From contig RZZS01000026.1 of the NCBI GenBank assembly GCA_009929775.1, positions 1-34,136 of the forward strand: 34,136 bases of DNA, given 5' to 3'. Below, one piece after another: positions 28,669 to 34,136 of this stretch (its first letter is position 1; every line of letters begins with the position of its first letter). Origin of the DNA: Alphaproteobacteria bacterium (GTDB lineage Bacteria > Pseudomonadota > Alphaproteobacteria > Micavibrionales > Micavibrionaceae). The notes under the pieces were generated by a model. It saw only the letters and a list, made by a program, of their open reading frames with translations, did not search any database and was not told the DNA's origin. Both the position numbers and the translations under genes were made by a program.

Positions 28669-31600
28669 CTACCCTCCGTACAAAGCTCTTAGCCTCTGTT
28701 CGGCGATAATCAGCATCGAAAGGTCGATGCTGGCTGCGCGGCGCATTTCGGCGAAGAGGGGTTCGATCTGCTTTGCCTGATGCTGGTGGCCGTCGAGCCA
28801 CTTGCGCACGATGCTGCCGTCCGTCATGTCGTCCATGTCGGTATCGTGCAGGATGCGGATTGTCAGTCCGGCCTGACAGGTATAGAGCTGGTCGATCATG
28901 GCGCTTAAGGCGTCCGAGGTCCATCGGTCGTCGGCATGCATGGTGCGGGCCTTGCGGCGCAGCCAGTCGATGTGGAAAAGTTCGCCAAGCTCGAAATAAG
29001 TGCGGGCGGTCAGCGCAATGTCGGTGTTGTTTTCGCTTGCGATACGGATGATGTCGAAAGCGGAAGCCATGGCTGGAAGCATCGCAATGCGGCGGGCGAG
29101 CGGTTCGGCAAGGCCGTCGCTTACGCCTTCGCTGGTACGCAGGCGGATGGCGTCCCGCGTGTCTTCGGTGACGAGGGCGTCGATGTTGTCCTGGATTGCG
29201 CCGAGTCCTTCGCGGAAAATGGGCGTGTCGTTGGAGATGTCGAGGTCCCGGCCCATCCGAGTCAGGAGCCATTTTATGCCCGTCTGGGTGAGATGCATGA
29301 CATCCCGCAACGCCCGAAGCTGGACTTTCGCCGGTACGGAGGCGTCCAGAATCTCGATTTCGTCCCAGATTGCGCGCAAATCGAACGCCTCGCGGGTGAT
29401 GATATAGGCCTTGGCAACTTCCTCGCACGTCGCGCCGGTACGGATCATCGTCGATTTGACGAACGTCGGCCCGAGACGATTGACGAGCCCGTTGGCCAGG
29501 ACGGTCGAGATGATCTCGCGGTGCAGGCGGTGGGCGGCGATCTCCTGTGCATACTTGCCGCGAAGGCGCTCGGGGAAGTATTCGTAAAGCCAGCCGATCA
29601 TGTCCGGATTGTCCGGGATCGTGCTCGCCATCAGGTCTTTCGTGAATGTTATTTTCGCGTACGACAGCAGTACCGCAAGTTCGGGCCGGGTAAGGCCTTT
29701 ACCGGCCTGTCGGCGCTTCTTGATTTCCTCCTCGTCCGGCAGGCCTTCGAGCGCGCGTTTTACACCCTGCTCCCGTTCAAGGTCGCGAATAAATTCCGTC
29801 TGAATGGCGAAGTGTTCCGTCGACTGCATTTCAGTCAGCGAAAGAGCCATAGCCTGCTGGTAGTTGTTGCGCAGAACCATTTGGGCGACCTCGTCCGCCA
29901 TTTTCTCCAGCAGATTATTACGGGCGCCGACGGAAAGCCTGTGCTCCTTGTTGGCCATGACGGCGTTCAGGAGGATCTTGATGTTCACTTCGTGGTCAGA
30001 CGTGTCGACGCCGCCGGAATTGTCGATGAAGTCGGTGTTAATCGCTCCACCGTGCAGAGCGAACTCGATGCGCCCGAGTTGTGTGATCGCGAGGTTCGCG
30101 CCTTCGCCGATGACTTTGGCGTTCACCTCGTCGGCGTTGATTCGCAAGGAGTCGTTGGCTTTATCGCCGACATCGGCATGCGACTCGCTGCCGGCCTTGA
30201 TGTAAGTGCCGATGCCGCCGAACCAGAGCAGATCGGTCTTTGCCTTCAGCAGGGCCCGGATCAGTTCGATGGGCGTGACGCGGTCGCGGGCAAGGCCGAA
30301 GCGTTCCTTGATTTCAGGCGTAAGCAGCAGGCTCTTTTCGGAGCGGGCGTAGATGCGCCCGCCTCTGGAGAGCAGTTTCGTGTTATAGGCATCCCAGCCT
30401 TTGACTTCCGTGAACAGCCGCAAACGCTCCTTGAAGGTTTTCGCCGGGTCCGGGGTCGGGTCGCAGACGATGTGGAGGTGATTGAATGCGCCCACGAGAC
30501 GGATGTGTTCCGAGAGGAGCATGCCGTTGCCGAAGACGTCGCCGCTCATATCGCCGACACCGATGACGTCGAAAGGCTGTGTTTGCGTGTCGTGGCCGAC
30601 TTCACGAAAGTGGCGCTTGACCGATTCCCACGCGCCGCGCGCCGTAATGCCCATCGCCTTGTGGTCGTAGCCGGTCGAGCCGCCCGAGGCGAACGCGTCG
30701 CCAAGCCAAAATCCGTACTGGTGCGAGAGCGTGTTGGCGATGTCGGAGAAGGTTGCCGTGCCCTTGTCGGCTGCTACGACAAGATAGGGGTCGTCCTCGT
30801 CCCGGCGTACAACGTTTCTGGGCGGGACGATACGGTCGCCAACGCGGTTGTCGGTGATGTCGAGCAAGCCGCTGATGAAGAGCTTGTAGCATTCGATGCC
30901 TTCGGCCTGAACCGCTTCACGCCCGCTTTCCTTCGGCGGCTGTTTGGCGACGAATCCGCCTTTGGCGCCCATCGGAATGATGACTGCGTTCTTGACCATT
31001 TGCGCTTTCATCAGGCCGAGCACTTCGGTGCGGAAATCCTCGTGCCGGTCGGACCATCGCAGGCCGCCCCGGGCGATTCGGTCGCCGCGAAGGTGAACGC
31101 CTTCCACGCGCGGCGAATAGACGAAAATTTCCATGAAAGGTTTCGGTTCGGGCAGATCGGCGATCTTCCGGCTGTCAAGCTTGAGAGACAGGTAGGGTTT
31201 CGGGTTGCCATGTTCGTCGGGCTGGAAGAAGTTTGTGCGCATTGTCGCTTCAATGAGCGACGCGATGGTGCGCAGAATTCGGTCCTGATCGAGCGAGGCG
31301 ACTTTCTCGAGTTCGTGATCGATGGCCACGCCGCAGCCTGCGGCCTTGATCTCGTTCTGATCGCCTCCGAGAGGATCGTGCCAGGCGATGAACAGGTCAA
31401 GGAGCAGGCGGGCTATTCTCGGGTTTTCCGCGATTGTCCGCTCCATGAAGCGCAGGCTGTAGGGCATGCGCATCTGGCGCATATAGCGGATGTAGGCGCG
31501 AATGATGGTTGTTTCGCGCCAGTCGATCCCGGCGAGGACGAGGCGGTTAATGCCGTCGTTTTCGACGGATCCGTACCATATCCTCCGCAATGCGTCTTCA

Positions 31601-33408
31601 AACGTGTCCTTGATGTCGCGCAGCCGAAAACCTTCGGGTACAACCCGCAATTCGAGCCCGAAATCGTGAATCCAAACGCCATCGGTGGCATCCGCGGGCA
31701 TCACCTCGAACGGTAGCTCGGACAGGACCCGCAGTCCCATGTTCTCGAGGAGAGGCAGGGCGTCAGAGAGGTTCAGGGCGGCCCCCGGCACGTACACTTT
31801 CAGGCGCAAATGATTTTCCGGCTGCTCCTGCTGCCGGTAAAGGTCGAGTGCAATTTCCCCGGTTTCGAGGACTTCCTCGATCTTGAAAATATCGCAGACA
31901 GCCTGAAAAGGCTGGTAACTTTCGCAGTAACCGGACGGAAACGCGTGTCCGTATCGGGAGGCGAGGCGGGTTGATTTGCGCTCGTTGTCGATGGAATTTG
32001 AAAGCGCTTCTCCGAGTTGCTCGGTCCAGGTCCGCCCCGCCGTCTGGAGCAGGAGTTCGATTTCTCGTTCGTCGTACTCGACCCGTTTCCTGGCGCTGAC
32101 GTCGATCATGAACAGAACGCGCGCGAACACGGAATCGTCCAGCGACGTATAAAACGCGTTGCACTCGCCGTTCAGCTCCTGTTCGAGAATGCGCTGAAAC
32201 CGCAGGCGGGTGCCGGTGTCGTAGCGGTCGCGCGGCACATAGACGAGGCAGGAAACGTAACGCCCGAGCCGGTCGTTTCGCGTGTAGAGCGCGATTTTCT
32301 GACGCTCCTGCAAACGCAGAATGCCGAGGGCGATCTTTTTCAGCCGCTCCGTTTCAATCTGGAACAGCTCGTCGCGAGGGTATTTCTCCAAAATGTGGCG
32401 CAGGGCGCGGCGGTCGTGGCTGGCTTCGGCGAAACCGGCGCTGTCGATCACCCGCGCGACCTTCCGCCGGAACAGCGGGATGGTCGAGACGCTGCGCGAA
32501 TAGGCGGAGGAGGTAAACAGCCCGACAAATACTTCCTCGCCGGTGATGATACCGTTCTCGTTCCTGTGGCGAACCTTGATGACGTCCATGGGCACGGAAC
32601 GGTGGACGTTCGCCCGTTTCTTCGTCTTGGCGATTCCGACGGGCTTCGAGGTCTTCGCGGGAGCCTTGGCGGGCAGGCCCTCTTCGGCGCCGGAGATGTA
32701 GGGTTCGGCGCGCTCCTCGCTCAGCAGGCCGAGACCCGATCCCTTTACGGGGACGGCAGTCTTTTGGCGGCTGTCGTAATCGTATGCCTGATAGCCGAGA
32801 AACGTGAAATTGGCATCGCCGATGAATTCAAGGAAAGCCTTGTATTCAGCGCGGTCCGATTCGGGAACCGACGCAGGCCCGGTCTCGACCCGGGTCGCTG
32901 CTTCCGAGAGTTTTCCGAGCATGTCTCTCCAGTCCCGGGTTGCGAGGCGGACGTCGGAGAGGACCGTGCGGAGGTCGTTTTCGAGCAGGCCTGCTTCTTC
33001 TTTCGTAATCGTGCCCTGAAGTTGCAGGTGAATATGGGCAACGCCGTCGATGACCGGGTGCAGGAGGATGTATATCAAATGCCCATGCCGGTTGACTTCT
33101 GCCGCGACCGAATCAACCAGAAACGACATGTCGTCGATGGCGACATCGACAATCGTCCGGCAAATCGCCCAGTCACCCTCGTCGAGATTTGGCGTGTAGA
33201 CGGCGATGGCGGTTTCTCCCGGGCGACGCTTTCCGCCAAGCTCCAGGTGCTTGAGAGCGACGTGAGCGAGCGTTACGGGATCAAGGATTTCCCGGTCGTC
33301 GTCACCGATGAACGAAAATAGACTTTCGAGGAACTTGCGAGCCTGGGCCGGCGAGTTTTTGGGGAGAGCGTTGATGGCGCTTGAAATCAGGTCCTGGGGC
33401 ATGGTCAT
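28669..33408 (-). CDS. gdhB: large NAD-dependent glutamate dehydrogenase (GDH180 class)
   Basis: This very large enzyme of about 1,579 residues oxidises glutamate to 2-oxoglutarate and ammonia with NAD+, mainly for amino acid catabolism. The N-terminal 700 residues are regulatory (ACT-like segments such as DMSFLVDSVAAEVNRHGHLIY). The catalytic core (about 780-1,000) carries GGLRWSDRHEDFRTEVLGLMKAQMVKNAV and IIPMGAKGGFV, which hold the substrate and catalytic lysines; the Rossmann part includes IRLVGAFNHLHIV. In Caulobacter the homologue GdhZ also links metabolism to division. ATG 33408 is my choice; the frame opens five codons earlier with TTG, and a second ATG lies at 33402. No strong ribosome binding site is visible. 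Confidence 0.93.
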   Translation of the reverse strand: MTMPQDLISSAINALPKNSPAQARKFLESLFSFIGDDDREILDPVTLAHVALKHLELGGKRRPGETAIAVYTPNLDEGDWAICRTIVDVAIDDMSFLVDSVAAEVNRHGHLIYILLHPVIDGVAHIHLQLQGTITKEEAGLLENDLRTVLSDVRLATRDWRDMLGKLSEAATRVETGPASVPESDRAEYKAFLEFIGDANFTFLGYQAYDYDSRQKTAVPVKGSGLGLLSEERAEPYISGAEEGLPAKAPAKTSKPVGIAKTKKRANVHRSVPMDVIKVRHRNENGIITGEEVFVGLFTSSAYSRSVSTIPLFRRKVARVIDSAGFAEASHDRRALRHILEKYPRDELFQIETERLKKIALGILRLQERQKIALYTRNDRLGRYVSCLVYVPRDRYDTGTRLRFQRILEQELNGECNAFYTSLDDSVFARVLFMIDVSARKRVEYDEREIELLLQTAGRTWTEQLGEALSNSIDNERKSTRLASRYGHAFPSGYCESYQPFQAVCDIFKIEEVLETGEIALDLYRQQEQPENHLRLKVYVPGAALNLSDALPLLENMGLRVLSELPFEVMPADATDGVWIHDFGLELRVVPEGFRLRDIKDTFEDALRRIWYGSVENDGINRLVLAGIDWRETTIIRAYIRYMRQMRMPYSLRFMERTIAENPRIARLLLDLFIAWHDPLGGDQNEIKAAGCGVAIDHELEKVASLDQDRILRTIASLIEATMRTNFFQPDEHGNPKPYLSLKLDSRKIADLPEPKPFMEIFVYSPRVEGVHLRGDRIARGGLRWSDRHEDFRTEVLGLMKAQMVKNAVIIPMGAKGGFVAKQPPKESGREAVQAEGIECYKLFISGLLDITDNRVGDRIVPPRNVVRRDEDDPYLVVAADKGTATFSDIANTLSHQYGFWLGDAFASGGSTGYDHKAMGITARGAWESVKRHFREVGHDTQTQPFDVIGVGDMSGDVFGNGMLLSEHIRLVGAFNHLHIVCDPTPDPAKTFKERLRLFTEVKGWDAYNTKLLSRGGRIYARSEKSLLLTPEIKERFGLARDRVTPIELIRALLKAKTDLLWFGGIGTYIKAGSESHADVGDKANDSLRINADEVNAKVIGEGANLAITQLGRIEFALHGGAINTDFIDNSGGVDTSDHEVNIKILLNAVMANKEHRLSVGARNNLLEKMADEVAQMVLRNNYQQAMALSLTEMQSTEHFAIQTEFIRDLEREQGVKRALEGLPDEEEIKKRRQAGKGLTRPELAVLLSYAKITFTKDLMASTIPDNPDMIGWLYEYFPERLRGKYAQEIAAHRLHREIISTVLANGLVNRLGPTFVKSTMIRTGATCEEVAKAYIITREAFDLRAIWDEIEILDASVPAKVQLRALRDVMHLTQTGIKWLLTRMGRDLDISNDTPIFREGLGAIQDNIDALVTEDTRDAIRLRTSEGVSDGLAEPLARRIAMLPAMASAFDIIRIASENNTDIALTARTYFELGELFHIDWLRRKARTMHADDRWTSDALSAMIDQLYTCQAGLTIRILHDTDMDDMTDGSIVRKWLDGHQHQAKQIEPLFAEMRRAASIDLSMLIIAEQRLRALYGG

Positions 33409-33509
33409 GAGCGTAGTTACCAATGACCAAGCCTAGGACGAATCACCTTGCCTTGCAAGCGGGGCAGAACTTGAAAATGGTTAGGCGCAAGGCCGGACCA
33501 GCACAGCCA

Positions 33510-33959
33510 TTATGCCTCCAGTACCATTTGGTGCGGCCGATCTGATCTGAATTCCGCGCGTATATCGCTGTCGGGGATGGCCTCCCGTGGATATCCCATG
33601 GCATCACAAAGATCTCGGAACCAAACGGAGCTTCCCTCGCGGTGGTCGTCTCCATTTTGAGCCGTAAAGCGGGTGTAAGTGTTCGCGGGCAACGAGTTGG
33701 CCGTTGCGCTGAAGTCGCCTGAAAACGCACTCAGCACGGAAATTTCTGGTTGCAGCAAGAGCTCAGCCGGTTTATCTCCGTAATGAAAGGTCCAGCCTTG
33801 TTTCTCCATACGCTCTATGATGCCTGGGTAGAGGTCAAATCCAACTGTCATCCGGCACAGGGTTTCTCGCTGGATTTCCAGTTCGGTCTTCTGGCCCGCT
33901 TCGGCGAAATCGGTCGCCAACGCTCTACCTGCTTCCACGATTCGTGTCCAAAGCGACAT
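33510..33959 (-). CDS. hypothetical protein, 149 aa
   Basis: I do not recognise this protein. It is soluble and has no signal peptide. The first 35 residues form an amphipathic helix (LWTRIVEAGRALATDFAEAGQ); then come FDLYPGIIERMEKQGWTFHYGDKPAELL and an acidic, aromatic C-terminal half (SSVWFRDLCDAMGYPREAIPDSDIRAEF). ATG 33959 is well supported by GGGAGG eight bases upstream; the frame is open for 31 further codons which are AT-rich and not convincing. It precedes the glutamate dehydrogenase gene on the same strand by about 100 bases, so co-transcription is possible. Confidence 0.7.
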   Translation of the reverse strand: MSLWTRIVEAGRALATDFAEAGQKTELEIQRETLCRMTVGFDLYPGIIERMEKQGWTFHYGDKPAELLLQPEISVLSAFSGDFSATANSLPANTYTRFTAQNGDDHREGSSVWFRDLCDAMGYPREAIPDSDIRAEFRSDRPHQMVLEA

Positions 33960-34054
33960 GAGACAACCCTCCCGACGAAAGTTTCCAACGAAATCATAAA
34001 GGAGGCAACAATAACCGATGATTAAGATTATGTAAACATTTATTGTCCCCACTT

Positions 34055-34109
34055 GAGGTCCAAAACCTCCGCCTTCAGGCGGAAAAAGGCTTTAGCCGTC
34101 TTGTCTCAT
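34055..34109 (-). other. five-codon minigene and hairpins upstream of the 33510-33959 gene
   Basis: On the minus strand AAGGAG (34122-34117) lies seven bases before an ATG at 34109, and the frame stops after five codons (MRQDG, TAA at 34094-34092). Next is a perfect stem, TCCGCC-TGAA-GGCGGA (34083-34068), followed by GGTTTTGG, and a second short stem GAGGT/ACCTC (34055-34069). This could be a leader with a weak attenuator, or the broken start of an old gene. Confidence 0.35.
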
Positions 34110-34136
34110 AGTCTATCTCCTTAAAATGAGTGCCGG

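Noticed and set aside
28936..31716. A 926-codon open frame on the plus strand opposite the glutamate dehydrogenase gene
   Set aside because: It is the antisense of a clearly conserved enzyme. Its translation is rich in Val, Asp, Phe and Arg without motifs, as is usual for antisense frames of high-GC genes.
32017..33321. A 434-codon plus-strand frame opposite the GDH N-terminal part
   Set aside because: Same antisense effect; no ribosome binding site and no recognisable domain.

Overview
This window is chromosomal core sequence of an alphaproteobacterium with moderately high GC content; I cannot name the genus. The evidence is gene content and order: a large (~1,580-residue) NAD-dependent glutamate dehydrogenase, an FzlA-type GST-fold FtsZ regulator, an ECF sigma/ChrR-type anti-sigma pair, an IalB-family exported protein, a ScsB/DsbD-like reductase, and the neighbourhoods tadA<>rluB-rsmD and gshA-rsmE<>ubiA. 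I see no phage, IS transposase, CRISPR array, rRNA or tRNA.

Layout. 1-885: a cytidine-deaminase-like gene that stops just before its second zinc motif, then about 500 bases of palindromic repeats. 885-2972: a small unknown gene and tadA leftward, rluB and rsmD rightward; the two divergent start codons overlap in one CATG. 2970-3119: a 150-bp MITE-like inverted-repeat element whose ends form the stop codons of rsmD and uppP. 3117-9011: uppP, a small membrane protein, a free YceI protein beside a cytochrome b561-YceI fusion, a Rv2258c-like methyltransferase, fzlA and an SDR-type oxidoreductase. 9072-15077 (leftward): a Gly/Lys-repeat exported protein, a triple-PAS histidine kinase, and an envelope redox operon of a DsbD/ScsB-like transporter with two periplasmic redoxins. 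15272-16670: a short Ala/Cys-rich ORF with hairpins, then a PLP aminotransferase. 16765-17972: anti-sigma and ECF sigma genes that overlap. 18231-23325: IalB-like protein, two-TM protein, M23 endopeptidase, GhrA-like reductase, Rap1a/Tai-like protein and two small unknowns. 23352-33959: CPA2 antiporter, glutamate-cysteine ligase-like enzyme, rsmE, ubiA, the giant glutamate dehydrogenase and an unknown.

How they work together. Several loci concern the envelope and redox balance: the thiol transporter with redoxins, b561/YceI (quinone or isoprenoid handling), ubiA (ubiquinone), a probable glutathione synthesis gene next to a Kef-type antiporter, and a sigma/anti-sigma pair of the type that answers singlet oxygen in Rhodobacter. 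uppP, the M23 peptidase and fzlA belong to wall recycling and division.

The most unusual points are the ChrR-like anti-sigma factor, which appears to lack all four zinc ligands of its sigma-binding domain; the Ala/Cys leader-like ORF whose stop codon is the loop of a perfect hairpin; and the inverted-repeat element that supplies the stops of two convergent genes.
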